Of a stretch of 64,000 nt of DNA, positions 36,143 to 49,253 are shown piece by piece. Origin of the DNA: Isoetes taiwanensis. Lineage: Eukaryota; Streptophyta; Lycopodiopsida; Isoetales; Isoetaceae. The stretch spans positions 16,202,774 to 16,266,773 of the forward strand of contig JAJEKV010000005.1 in assembly GCA_021234155.1 (NCBI GenBank), read 5' to 3'. Every line of letters begins with the position of its first letter. Positions within the stretch are counted from its first letter, which is position 1. Both the position numbers and the translations under genes were made by a program. The notes beneath the pieces were generated by a model that was given only the letters and a program-made list of their open reading frames with translations, ran no database searches and was not told where the DNA came from.

Positions 36143-36391
36143 TCATCTGTCTACGGCATCACAGCCGACCATTTTTTTGAGCTTATCCGGAAAGCCCTTA
36201 GAAATCGGCACACTTTTACTTACGGCTTTTCCGAAAGCAATACTCTTCTTTCCACGCATTAAGAAGGCGACCGCGAGGCGATTGCACCTGCTGAGGAAGA
36301 AATCCAGAACACAACCATCCTTCGGCACAAGCTTTGTCAACGGGTAGTGAGCATATGATGTCTTGGCGGCATGACCGTGGTCACCTTCCAT
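36143..36391 (-). pseudogene. Possible DNA-methylase-like fragment (weak)
   Basis: This 82-residue frame contains DGCVLDFF followed about 10 residues later by LAVAFLMRGKKSIAF. That spacing resembles SAM-binding motif I plus the following helix and strand of N4/N6-type DNA methylases carried by some plant repeats. The glycine-rich loop itself (normally G-x-G) is not preserved. Flanking sequence does not extend the match convincingly. It could be chance. Confidence 0.22.
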
Positions 36392-39300
36392 TCCGACAAA
36401 CTGGGTTTGCAGGTGAAATATGCGCCATTTCTTCTTCGTTTTCTCGCGTTATCTTCGTCTGCCAGCGGGCATTGGTAGCAAGAGTGGATGCGGTGCTCTC
36501 ACACGTGTCAAAGCGAAGCTCGGCTCCGACATAATCGGCGTTCACCACGGAGTGCAGCTTCTATTTAATGCACATATGGGTGATGTAATGCTATTCTTCA
36601 CCCTTTCTTGTTCACCCATCGGCTCGTCATATGTACCTCGAGAAATATGGGACCATGCCCGGAATCTGTTTTTTGGTACAAGCAATGCGGCGAAGAAGCA
36701 GAAGTCGCGGAACCACCGCATCGAGAATCACAAAGGTGATAAATGTTAGCAGTTGTCATCTTTGGATATTCTTGTGAAGTTCATATATTTCTTACTGCGT
36801 CCATGCAGAAAGTCCTCTAAAGTCTATGAACACCATGGTAGCATTCGAGACAGGGTGGAGGTGGGAATCCCTTCGCTTTGTTCGGCGTACAACATTTTTC
36901 TTCTCGCCTTGATCTTGACTATCTTGGGTTTCCGAAATGGATCCGCAATGGGTTCTAGAAATGCAGCGGGCAAATTACCCGCAACGTGTTCTTATTGTGG
37001 TGGCTTTCCGGTACTCGTATGGGAATCGGATATATCCGGAGAATCCCCGTGTTCCGTGGCGAGTCGAAAAAGCAACTCCTCCCCAAAATGAAATAACGAC
37101 GGCGTGAGCGTATGACAAAATCTCTTTCATGGTGAGGAGCTTCTAATATCAATGGCCATTGTGGCAATTCTGCCATGATATCGCTTTGCACCTTAGCGAT
37201 ATGTCTTTCCTTCCAAAATCTCATCGGTGGTAGAAGCCTGCGTGGAATGCCTCGAAGGTATCTTAACGGGTTTTTGTTAAAGAAGTCGCCGAGGGCTTAT
37301 GGAAAATCTCCATGCTCATCACAAATCTTCTTGTTGACCCATCACAGCCACTTCCATTAACTTTAGAAAACCGGCTCCTCCATAAAAATAAATTGCTTCT
37401 AGTCCTTTAGCTCGCTGCCTTCAACGTTGCGGCCTACCGTGGAAGTCCTACAAAACAAATGGTTGCAGGAAAGTGGTATTGTCATTGGCTGAGCTAATGA
37501 AAATACCTTCCATGGGAGGTGGTGGCGGTGCCAATGGGACCTTGAGGGAGGGACATCCATACGCTTTATGTTGATGCGGTTGTTGGAGCTTCTCTAACAA
37601 TGTCTCTATATCACAGTGTTTTAGCGATTACTTCCATTTGCGATGCTCAACTCAATGTATTCTCTATCTGTCAAGTTTCCATTAGCACTCACTTGTTCTT
37701 CTCTTAGCGTAGGCTTTAAACTCGGCCCAGCTGTTCCAGCTCTCCAACAACAGCATATGGCAGGCTGCATATCTTGTGGTTACCGGATATTATCCAAAAT
37801 TTTTGCCCGCCGGTCCGGCCTCTATTCCCGCGTGATCTTTTTCTGATGTAGCATTATGCTGGCAGGATTAGAAACCTGACAAAAGTCATGAACAATAACA
37901 ATCACGCACGGTAATGGGGTGGAGAATGGGACAACATCGGCGTGAGCACCACCTCCGGCGGAGTTCACGTTTAAAACTCTTCCGCGATGCATTAATTAGT
38001 TGAGCGCGCATTCGATCGCGTGAGGTTACTTGAGAACTTACTTAATCGAATATTGAAACAGCTATAAACCCGGTTCACACCAAAGCCGTTTTGAATTGTT
38101 CAGCTTACGTGCGGTTTGTTACGCGAATTTCGTTCTGCCAGTTGAATTTGAGCTTCGGTCACGTAGGTTGAAAGCAATAGGAAATGCTAGCCTCTTGGGC
38201 GATCGACACACAGCGAGTGGAGAGGTGTTGGAGAGAGAGAAGAAGGTTCCTATGTATCGAAGTATTGAGTTTCTTGGAGGAGTTGATGCGAACTTCGGGA
38301 TGGTAGAATCTTTGAGCGGGGGCACAAATGGCGAAGGTTGGCGAGGATCTATAACTAGCAGATGGTTGGGCGTTGAAGCGGTACGGAGCTGGGGTTGGGT
38401 AGAGGCCTGCTGCTAACGTCCGGCTTCACATGTTTTCGAGCCCTTAACAGTTGATGTCCATTACGGAAGGCATCTTTGCGTTATTCAGACGAGCGAAGGT
38501 ACTTGAATGCGATACCAACCCGTATGCGCGCTGGTAGACATTTCTTTCCGGTGGCGGCTTGTTTAACGCTAGGCTGCCATGGCCCGGTATATGAATTTGT
38601 CCATTTGGGACATACTCAATGGCTACAAATTACGTATTATTGTCTGTTGCATATAATGGCGTCTTGGACATTGTTTTTGTTCCTTCCCACATAGCGATTG
38701 CAATTCCTCTGCTTGTAGCATGTCCGCTCGGCTTTTCATGCGGTCGAGGAACAAAACGAGAGGTCTTTCACGGTGATGTACTTTTAAATTACGTGGAATT
38801 GGCATTGCAATTTTAGATGCACCACTTTCTTTCATTTGAGGGTGTGATGATCTTATTAGGTTCAACGTCACGGGCGGCGATACCGTCCAGGCTACCAAGT
38901 AAAGAGGTGTGTAATTATTCTAATGCAAATTGCCAGGTAAAAGCAACGGGGATGCGGTGCGGAATCTGCCGCGAAGCTTGACGATGTGATAGAGGAAATA
39001 CCGCGCTTGATGCGCTGTAGTCGTCGGCTCTCATGAAAGATGCGCGGCTGCCTGTTGACTCCCTCAATACCGTCGCGGCCAGGTACAACCCAGCGATCGG
39101 CGGATGCAGCGGGCCTTATCAGGTAAAACCACTGTGGCCGAGGATGCAGCGGCCGCCCGATCATTGATCTCGCGCTGTTCCACATTACGAAAAGGTGAAG
39201 GTCTAATTAAACACTATCCGAAGAAATCAGCGCCCAGCGATCTTCTTGAAGGCGAGGGTTGGAACTAACCTTCTGGTGGGCTTTGGTGCCATGGATCGCC

Positions 39301-41400
39301 CGGTAGCGGGGAAGCTTCGGCGGGGTTACGCTGCGGTCGAAGAGGGCTTCGGAGGAAGCGGCCCGGCGAATGGAAACCTCGTCGTCAGCGGTTCGGGTTG
39401 AAGGTTGATTAAAGACGTTGGAATCATATATTAACCATGTCGGCAGCATTCACCATCTCGCGCCAGTAATACAACCGCCCCATATTTATGGACGCAACAA
39501 CTTTATTAGCGTAGCATTTTGACCGCGAGTACCACAGTCGTGCACCTCAAATTCAAAGATTAATACGTAGCAAAGGCCCTCTGAACCAAAAGTAAAGCCT
39601 ACCGGCCTTGGTTGAACTAAAGACAACAGATTTCCAATTTAAAACTGAATTCGCTGGAAAACGGGATTTCAGTTATGTCGAGCATGTGGTGTTTTGGAAG
39701 GCTTCGTTCTTCTCGTCTGAAGCTTCACTGGGGTTGGAACGCTCGATCTGTTCTTGAGGGCTATAATTGCTCATCACCAGAAGGCGCTTCGCCTACTTAA
39801 GCTTCTTAGGGTACAAAATCCCTAATGCCTTCTTGTCTATCCGGCTAAGTTATCCAGTGGGAGAGATGTTAGTTGCATTTGTTTATGTATAGGTTATAAT
39901 AGTGCCTTCACAACCATAGCGTAATTCCTTGTATTAGCACCATCTCTTTCTTGGTAGCATATCTTTGTTAGGGGATCGTATAATCACGGTTAGCGAGGCC
40001 CAATTGAATTGTTTATTTCTCGGACTAATTGATAGTGAGGGAATATCACTGACAGCTGAGTGGTTACGCAAATGGTTCTACTCGGTGTTCTACCGCGACA
40101 TGTCTCATTTAATTAGCGACAGGCAATTTTAGTTGTGGAAATACTTAATTTTGCAATTATGTCCACATAGACATTTGATTTTGCGAGACTTATAACATCT
40201 ATTTTTTCGAATCGACGCTTTGTTGGGATATACTTTGAAAAGAATGTGGCTAGCGTTCAGCGTTTTTCTGGTGCTATAGCGGCAGAACTACATCAATTAA
40301 TCGCGTGCGATCTTGTGATGCCGGTAGATAAGTGGTTTTAAATGGTTGATTAGATTAGACAAAGGATTAAGTGGGTAGATTTGAAGGATTGAAGGTCCAC
40401 CATAGAGGTAGATGGATCATGCGTCCACGATCTCCCAAACTGTCGTGTCTTGTGCTTGTCATTTATACCCATGTGCTCGCCGAGGATCGCGCGATCTTCT
40501 GACAATATGTCGTCCCTTACGACCTTTGAAATTAACGTACATTTTTCTACTAATGAGGTCCGGTAGTCGCCATGGCGATGTTGGCGATGTTGACTTCTTG
40601 GGATGGAAGCTCTCACGGTTAACGGTGGGGAAGAAGGTGGGCGGGGGCAGAGTGCATAACTTCAAAATCACCATAACGTCCCGATACAGGTGATAGTAGT
40701 CTCTTGTGGATTGTGATGGTGATACCCTTGCCGTTCTGGCTTGGGTGAACCTAGAATTTGGTAGCTTCATTCTTTGGTCCAAAGCGGCGTTGAAGGTAAT
40801 CAAACGATGTTGACACACCACAGTGGGAGATCAAGCAGGATAAGTGGCAGAGTTCGGTAGAAATGCACATTAGAAGGAAAGCAGTGGAGCAATTGAATTG
40901 CAGGGGATTTAGGGATAAAGCTAGTGGAAAAGACTTATCTTGAGGGATTCTTTACCCACGAGTTAGAAGCGCCTTATAGTGCGGTGTCATGCGTTTTCGA
41001 ATCCTTTGTCTGCATTATCTGACTATGAAGTTGGGTGAAACATGGATAGGGTTCATTATGGTGTTGTTGCCAATGCAGAAGATTTCTATGCTCTGATAGG
41101 GCTTATGTGATACCACCAGATGCATGACTTGGTGAGATGGCCAATAGCATTGGTTCGTTAGCCAGTATTCCGGTTCTAGCCTAGTTACACGTGAAGGCCG
41201 GGAGTCGAAGGAAACTTACGCCATCGAGGCGAGAACTGGGTAACTCTGCGCAAAAAACTGTTTTCCACATGGTGGTCGAGCGGGGAAAGGCGAAGGGCGC
41301 TTCGACCCAAAAAAGGTGAAAGAGAAACCACACGAAGCTATCTTGCGGTTCGGGTCACCGATGTCTTTACTTGAAGAGATGTTGTGCTAATTTCCGCGGT
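36392..41400. other. Non-coding stretch, relatively GC-rich
   Basis: About 5 kb with many mid-sized frames on both strands (for example plus 38096-38416, minus 38892-39185, minus 40459-40821) that overlap and show no family signature. Composition is richer in CG than the AT-rich DNA to the left. Probably decayed mobile DNA, but not proven. Confidence 0.35.
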
Positions 41401-43130
41401 TAAAGAGTGTTATCCGCCATGAGGACCTCTGGAACATAGAAAAGCTCAGGAAACGTCACGACTTTAGCGCATTACAACATGCTAGATCTTTGTTTAGAGA
41501 ATGGATGTGTGGCTAATGCTGAACAGGAAGTGCAGTATTGAAGGCATGGCATAGATGCATCACGGTATCCGGTTCTACATTTACAAATGGAGCTTTTTAT
41601 GGAAGAGCACAGGATTGCTTGGGCATGGAAACTCGGGTCCATGAAGCGAGGTCTCATGCTGGCGGAGGTGTACGTACTATCTATGTACATAGAGGAAAAT
41701 CTTTGAAACTATGCCACGCAGCTCAAAAGGTTATGAGTGGGAACTAGAGAAAATGTGAAGTGCCTTCCATCTTGACTAAAAAGGACATGCATCAAGAGGT
41801 AGATATAGCAGTCCGAGATGTGGAAAACATGTTTCTCAATGCGTTACTTCTTGTCCAGCGTGGAAGGAAGAAACCCTCTGAGGTAGCAATGCATGGGATA
41901 GCATTTTTCTAAGTGTAATACACATGTGTGATAAAGGAAAACTTGCAAGACTAAGGATCAAGAGAAGAAGAACTGGCGGTGGAAGAGAGCAGCTAGACCA
42001 TTGCACCGGGACAAAAGACAAACGGTATCTTTTCTCTTACTTGTCATACTTGATACGGTTAGGTGTCTTGATCAGTGCAAGCGGGATTCATGATGGTTGG
42101 ACACACCACGATGACATAGATGCCCTCTTTGGAAACTACTCTACTCTATTGAGAAGATCCAGATGCATTGACTATTCGAGACTTATGCAACTCTTGGCTG
42201 ATTGTGGATTCAAAGTCTCCTTCTACGTAATGCGAGAAGTTCTAGCTGGAAGAATTAAGTGAAGGTTTATCACGATAAGAAAGGACGTTTATGTGGTCAT
42301 TTGGAACCTCTACTCTTCGAGATTACATGAATGATGGATGGCCACTAATGTTCTACAAAGATGAGGCGGGAACTGTAGGGAGTGGCTACACGAAGGGGTG
42401 GAAATATTGGAAGGAGGATGTCCAAGGCTTACCTATATGATGATTCTAGGGTCACCTAAGGGTGGTAGAGCCATATCCGAGCTTAGCGGATATAGGTGCC
42501 TTGAGAGCTTCAATTACCAAATTACATTGCTTGGGCGTATTTCTAGGAAGCGGCGATAACTCATGGTCTAACATATATATGAATGAAGTTATTGACTAGT
42601 CCACTGCTGTTGCGAGTGCTTGGGAGACGTTGACCCGGTGAAGCGTCATTGAGTTTCTGGCCCAGCAGAACAAAAGCTACATTAGAAGAACCGACAACTT
42701 ATTGGTGGATGAACACATTGGTGCATCTCATTATGTCGGGCCTTTCTCTACCGGGCAAGCCAAGAACCACGTTGAAATATTGACCCCTACCAAGATGTGA
42801 AAGAGGAATGCTTTGGCGGTCGGGGGCCACATGATAGCTGCCAGGCATTGGATGGCCTTTGGGAAAAGGACGATGGGGACCTAATCTCCCTCACTATGAG
42901 GTGTTTGTTTCTTGGTTTGAGCTGTTGCAGAAAATTACCTCGCACTAATGTGTCAAGATCTTAGAGTTGTTGGGCAAATTGGAGACCAGTCCTAATGACC
43001 ATGCGCTACCAACGTTTGAAAGCGATAGACTATGTGGTTGGGCGTAGGGACCAGGCGTTGTCGTGATGATCGGTGATGTGGGGTCTCGATTCACCAAGTA
43101 GTGGCTAAAGTAGCGGCGGATGAGAACTCT
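41400..43130 (+). pseudogene. Decayed DUF7869-family gene
   Basis: Frames in order read RDVENMFLNALLLVQRGRKK (about 41810-41870), then EQLDHCTGTKDKRYLFSYLS (41980-42045). The family signature FMMVGHT jumps frame to HDDIDALFGNYSTLLRR near 42085-42155, followed by FKVSFYVMREV, HDKKGRLCGHLEPL, NDGWPLMFYKDEAGTVGSGY (about 42330-42390) and QQNKSYIRRTDNLLVDEHIG (about 42665-42725). This Q-x-DNC...NR and GHTHxDxDxxFG arrangement is what I recognise as DUF7869, a repetitive family in mosses, ferns and animals whose function is not established. The second QLDN residue is H here. Frame shifts and stops show the copy is dead. Boundaries are approximate. Confidence 0.72.
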
Positions 43131-43140
43131 TGAGGTATGC

Positions 43141-44800
43141 AATGCTCTTTTACATAATTACTATATCATATGACATGCACCGTAGACTAGTTATTATTCA
43201 TTAGGCTTTGTGTTTTCATCTCCAACACAAAGAGCTCTTACGCATACAATGCCAACGGTGATTCATTCATCTTCGGGGATGCGTAGTAGTGATCCCACGA
43301 TATCTCATAGCTCATCATTTCGGGAAGCCAAATGGATGGATCATAACACCAATTGTGGAGCAATGAATCGGCCTAAAGCTTCTTGGTGGGGATCAAGAAG
43401 AAGATGCTGTCAAGGCAACCAACAAGATGGTGTTTCATTGAGCACTTGATGCATACTCCAATGTGATATTGAACTGAAGAAATCATGGGGATGAATGAAA
43501 TTGTGAAATTGGCTTTATAGTGAAGTGCTGTGAATGATTTGAGGTGAATTATTGGGGTAGACTTCACCACCATTATTGAGCGTATCGGGGAGCGTTATTT
43601 TATGCGTCTGAGAATAATGCTATTTCATGTACCAATATGTTATGTTTGAAAACATGTTTTGCTTGAGGTGGCTATGATTGAATTCGGCGACTTGAGAAAT
43701 TATGGAGGTGGGATAGCACATCGTTACAATATACTAGGTTAAGGTAGGTGATATTACATCTAATGACCCATACGTGTTATTATTCATGCAACTCTATTTC
43801 ATCGCACGAGCTCTTACACTATACAATGCTAAGCAGGTGATTCATTCATCTTAGGTCATGGCGTGATCCACGATATATATAACTCCTGCGCTTCGAAGCG
43901 AATCGGATCGATCGTACTGAGTGTGGCGTGAATTCTCGATTGCCCAAAGCTTTTCTTAGGAGTGAGATGTCAAGAAGAAGATGCCTGTCGAACAAAGATC
44001 GAGTGGCTCATTGAGCGCAGTCGCCTCAATGTAATTGACGAAGCATCCATGGGGATGAATGAGAAATTGCTTGGTGAAAAGCACTTATAGTGGAAGTGGA
44101 ATGATTGAGGTAGACTTCACCAGCATATGATTGAGCGATTATTATCGGACTGTTTGTGCATCACGTGCAAGAATAATACTTATTTCATACTATCGTATGT
44201 TTGAAACATGTTTGTGATGAATTTAGCTATGATTGGATTGTGGCCGACTGGAAAAGTGGAGATTGGGATAGCACATCGTTACAATATACTTCGGTTAAGA
44301 TTACATTGATATTACGTACTTAATCAGAATGCTATTACATCCTTACTTAGTTATTGGGTACCCATGTCATTATTACATTGTGCGGTGCATACCACTTTCG
44401 TCCACATCAACATCAAAGCTTCATTGATGCCATTGACTCATGAATCTCGTCGGGAAGCCGGTAAATGTGGACTGCAACAGGTGACTTCACAAGCACCGAG
44501 GTCCATCGACTTTAGATAAGAATATGGATCAAGCAGCAGCTATTTACAGCATTAAGCCCGGATGGATTTGTAGCTCAAGTAACGCTGAAAAGTGGATGTG
44601 CTGGGCCGAGGCATTGAGGAAGCCATGGAAGATGATTGGCCTCCTACCCCTCGTCAAGCCGTTTTTATAGTGAAGTAAAATTATTGATGTGGTGTGGTGT
44701 ACAATGTGAGGGCCATTATTGAAATTCTGAGAGTATATGTGTATTTGTATGTATATGTGTATGTATGTTAATTACCTCATGTTTTATTATAGAAGTAGGT
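43141..44800 (+). repeat. Diverged tandem repeat, ~600-bp unit, two clear copies and a partial third
   Basis: Unit 1 (about 43141-43750) and unit 2 (about 43751-44330) share ordered blocks: gtgattcattcatctt, tcaagaagaagatg, catggggatgaatga, gtagacttcacca, atgtttgaaaacatg, and gatagcacatcgttacaata. A weaker third unit to about 44800 keeps tttttatagtgaag and related words. Many indels separate copies. No protein is recognised in any of them. Confidence 0.85.
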
Positions 44801-45119
44801 GAAAGTGATACTTTCGTGCTAGAAGCAATTAGGTGTGCTTAAAATTCTCAAAATGGGCTTATTTTCTCCAATTAATTAAATCGTGCTTACTAAGGCTGCT
44901 TTAATGATTGTATATATGTTCAATATCTATAATGGAATTGGGTAGCCCATTTTTCATGGTTGCTACCATCAGGGCTTACTGCAATAGCAACAAAAGTATG
45001 GCAGTGGGTTGCACAAGATTTTTTCTTAGATCAATTTTCTTAGATCATTAACTCTAGATATGTTAGAAACAAATAGCTATCAAATTCAAATTGAATTGAA
45101 TTGATTGTAATTGTCTACT

Positions 45120-47490
45120 GAGGTTTAGAATGCAGATTCTCCCATGCCAACCACTTTTTGACAATATATGATGTGATGCTCCAGAATAGCTCTGTGTAAA
45201 GGCAGAAAGCCAGTCTCTTGTAGAAGAATTTGATATGGGACCTTGGACTTGAGTCCAATGCTCGAGTAAAAAAGGCCTTCACCCGTTCCAAGTCTTACTA
45301 AGTGGTAAGTGATATTACTGACCTCCATACTTCCACGCCATATAGAAGTACTGGCTCCATCAACACTCTAAAAAAGCGTGTCTGATGTGACCAATCATAA
45401 AGCTTTGCTCTATACCATTTGTTCTGCATTGCATAGAAAGCCTTCCAGCCTGCTGTCACTCACTGTATGATACAGGTATCCCAATATGCGGTTGGTGAAC
45501 TCCACTCCAAGATACCTGTACATTTGCACGACTTCCACATTTTGACCTTAGTAAGCAAAGTAGGTATGTCTCTGTTGCCTCGAAGATAACACTAGAAGAA
45601 CTTTGGTTTTGGTCAAATTGACGTGCATCCAGTACATCCAGTAGTTTGGCAGTACTCCGAGAGCATCGAATGTTCTTTGCATACTAGATTTAAGGATGTG
45701 TTAGAGAGGTCCACATCATCCATATGTATTGGTACCCGGAATAACATGGTCAAGCCCTAACCCATGCCATGCAAGCGATCCTCAAGGCGATCAGTAGCAA
45801 CCAATGTGAGGAGAGAGTCGGACTACTTGGCGGAACTCCAATACTATCGTTGATAAACCTTCATGAGGATGGCATTGTGGAGCATTCATAGAGCTTGTAT
45901 ATTGCATCATGTAATTCATGTGGGACTCTCAACCACATCAATGTTTCCCGCAGTTTCTCTCCAAGGGGGTTGCACATTTGTAGCGCGTAAGAAACACCAT
46001 CAAATACTTTTAGGGGTTTCTTATTAGTGTTTGCTTACATATATGTACAAAAATAATATGCAAGTATAGGTATACTAAAAATTGCATATACTAGCTTGTT
46101 TGTAGAAATATTTTATGGGGTATACATGCAGAGGGATGGATAGGAGTATAGAAAGGGATTTTTTGCTAGAATAGTAGTAAATAAGGGACTTTCACTTGAC
46201 CCCATCTTCGCAAATGTCATATCCAATATACATATAGATGAATCCCCCATGTTTCTCCCCAGGATATGTGTTAGCTTTGGCAAAGTCCACAAAGCAGTAA
46301 TATAGATCATGTCATCTATTTCTATCATCTTCTATCAAGGTGTCCAATGTGAAGATGTGGCCTATGGTGGAATGTTTGGGACTAAGCCCTTTCTATGCCA
46401 GTGCATGTAACTTTGCTTCCTTTGTCTATGCCGTCAATTGTTGCTCAAGAATGCAGACCAGCATTTTTGCTAATAACGAGTTGATCATGATTGTGCAATA
46501 GCTATCAGGGCAGTGTCCACAACCTAAGAGAAGCTTTAGTCAACGGCCTAAGCTGGTGCTTAAGCTCCTTGCACTTGGCATCAAACCACCAGTTCGAGGA
46601 AAGCCTGTGGAACCCAAAGTCCATCTTGTGCATCTTCTTCCTTAATACGGATTTGTGGCACTTGGAAGGATTTTGACCACTTGGTCCGTTTGTTACTTCA
46701 AGGTGGAAAGATGCTAAATTCTTGCTAACTCTTCAATTAGCAACTCGACATAAGATTCTGCCTAGTCACGTAATCCAGACAAAGTTGAGGCATGTGGGAA
46801 TGAGCTTGGTAGTGGATTTGCACAGGCTGTCAGGCTACCTCCAAAAAGATGGGTTTGTGATCTGAATCTACCTCCTCATCCCGATGTTTGTTCCCACAAA
46901 ATGCCAATCCTGCTCTGCCACAAGCACATAATTGACGGGATCTGCACTCCTAATTCACCTGTCTACAAGTATAGTGGGAGGAGAATGGCCATTGTGTGAA
47001 TTATTGTAAATGAGCAAGGTGAAGATGTTGCACATTTGAAGCAACTATCTTCCAAATCGCATGATAGGATGGCTCGTCGATAGCGTGTGTGGCAAAGCCT
47101 TACGCTATATGGGCTGCAGCTTGTATTATGCGCCAGGGGTTGAGGAAGCGCTGCTTGATTTCCCGCTCCGTGCGTATGTGCGGTAAAATATCACATGTTC
47201 TGGTTATGCATTGTTGCTAAATGCCATCATATAGATCGACATATGGATCTAACATGCGAGTGCCTATAATAAAAGTTTGAATCTGCATGTGGGAAGTAAC
47301 ATGTTGCAACATATTGGCTCTGCACTCTTATCCATATGTGACAATTGTGCCTGTTTGTTTTGTGGAAATAAATTGAAGGTGCCAATGTTTTCTTATAGTA
47401 GAGGCTATTCCACCCCATTCCCCCATATCCGCGCTTGCCTGTGCAATCATTGAAATAGTGCCCATAACCTGGCAGATCTACTAGTCAACT
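45120..47490 (-). pseudogene. Decayed LINE with endonuclease and reverse transcriptase
   Basis: Read on minus from about 47490. The start is GYGGMGW and KKTLAPSIYF, then VATCYFPHADSNFYY (APE-type endonuclease core), and the endonuclease end DSDHKPIFLEVA near 46840-46870. The linker follows as WWFDAKCKELKHQLRPL (about 46530-46610), then the reverse transcriptase: TIMINSLLAKMLVCILEQQL, GHIFTLDTLIED, motif A YCFVDFAKA near 46270-46300, a decayed palm, then MQNKWYRAKLYDWSHQTRFF and EPVLLYGVEVW near 45320-45362, and finally LKSKVPYQILLQETGFLPLH. About 2.4 kb of the family's ORF2 is present, but with numerous stops and shifts. It is the same family as the plus-strand copy at 14.2-15.5 kb. No ORF1 or poly-A tail identified. 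Confidence 0.87.
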
Positions 47491-48270
47491 CCATTTGGAG
47501 GAGAATCATCACAGCTGTGACACAACATGGCTCGACAATCACGAGAACATGTATGTGTGAGAGGGAATGGGAGCTACTTGAACCGTCTCTTGAGAGCCGT
47601 GAGTATTTGGGAATGGTGGAAGTTCTCAGAATGACTATTTGGAGTACTTTATCGGAAGTTAAGATTCGGAATGGAATGTCTCACCATTATCAGAGCCCTC
47701 CTAGAACCCTGGGTTTTGTTGGTCCCCAATCAATGAACCCTAACTGTAAGTTAGGTGCATGTGATTAGGATTAGATGTTATTCCCATTTATTATCATGTT
47801 ATATGGATATATGATGTTGGTTGATCATGTTCGCGCCTCTTATATTGGGAAGGAGGTAGAGACCTAATAGCCTTGTTTAGATGATGCTTGATGGCCCACA
47901 GCACATTGCATTAGAGCCCATCGGTGGAGAGCAGTGGTAGAGCACCACACAATGAGTCGGTGTGCAAGATAAGAAGTCCACGTTGGCCTTGACTCTGAGG
48001 AGGACTTGGGCGAGCAAACATAGCGGTCACTTCAAAGGGAGGTGGGTATGAGTCGACACTTCCTTTATCACGATGTTGCCACGACCCTCTCGGGGAGTGC
48101 AGTGCTTTGGCTCTTGTTTTGGGAAGTTCAGTCGGGTAAGGACGTGTGGTCGGCAACATGGTCAAACACAAGTTAGAATGAGGATATTCCGCAACAAAGC
48201 TAGGCTATTTAGAAATGATAGAGAGTACACGTTTAAATCATTCATATTAATTAGTAAAGCAACAAACTAG
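47491..48270. other. Non-coding stretch, possible LINE 5' flank
   Basis: Slightly GC-rich. It could hold the LINE's 5' region or ORF1, but I see no zinc knuckle or RNA-binding motif. Frames at 47517-47768 (+) and 47911-48171 (-) have no recognisable domain. Confidence 0.35.
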
Positions 48271-48886
48271 CACAGTTGCATCTTGCCTCGGCAGAAACGT
48301 TGATGTAAATGACAGTTGCTAGAACATTAAAGCAACATATCCAGAGGCAATAGCTCTAGCTAAGGCCATTCTCAAAAGCCTAATTAAATCGTATAGCAAT
48401 GAATAAAATAAACTGATCGTGGAAGCAATCTAAAGTATGGGCTCGCACCCATATCCAAGATTAAGAGCTGCGATATTTCTAGCAGCCTGTATATGTAACT
48501 TTCAGCATAGTTTAAGCAAATTCACATAAACTTGGAGCTACCTTCATTTCTTTCATATCTCATGTATGAATTGAATTGCACGCCTACTTAAACCAATTTA
48601 AACCCAGCTAATTTGAATGTAAGCTTAGACGTGAATTTCAATTTTATTTGATGTGGTTGGCAACAACGTCAATGTCAACGTCAACCACGGTTGCATCTTG
48701 CCTGGGCAGAAAGGTTCATGTAAGCTAGTTGCTGGAAGCCTAAAGCAGCATCTAGTTTGTGCCTACTCTCAAAAGCCTAAATTTAGTCGTATAGCAGTGA
48801 ATTAAATAAAATCTTTGTGGAAGCAATCTAAAGTATGGATTCACGCCCATGTCCAGGAGTAAGAGCTGCAATATTTCCAGCAGCCA
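48271..48886 (+). repeat. Diverged direct repeat, ~220-bp copies about 415 bp apart
   Basis: 48271-48490 and about 48685-48886 share gttgcatcttgcct, caaaagcctaa, gtggaagcaatctaaagtat and aagagctg...atattt blocks in the same order, with gaps. Downstream of the PPR gene on the minus strand, so it may lie near its transcription end. Confidence 0.88.
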
Positions 48887-49123
48887 AGGCAAGAATTATT
48901 AAATATCTAACAGACCCTAAATCTAAAGCCATAGCTCATTTGCACTTTTAAAGTATTAGCACTCCACACATCTTCTGTATTAAATATACCTCCACAAACT
49001 ATATTCAAATAGATGACACTGCGACGACTGGAAGTATGCACTGCACTATTTAGAAAGAAGCTGGTGCACAAGAATTCTCTGCTTTATCATTGTCACTCTT
49101 AGCAAGGGGCAATCGCGACGACA

Positions 49124-49253
49124 CACATCTGCAACAGACAATACATCCACCATTGATTTCGAATATTCCACTGGATATCAAACTTCCTCACATCTGCAAC
49201 AGACAATACATCCACCATTGATTTCGAATATTCCACTGGATATCCAACTTCCT
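49124..49253 (+). repeat. 65-bp tandem duplication, one mismatch
   Basis: 49124-49188 and 49189-49253 differ at a single base (tatcaaac versus tatccaac). A recent copy, given the near identity. Confidence 0.95.

Noticed and set aside
43210..43449. 79-residue frame inside the 600-bp repeat
   Set aside because: Not maintained in the second repeat unit, so it is not under coding constraint.
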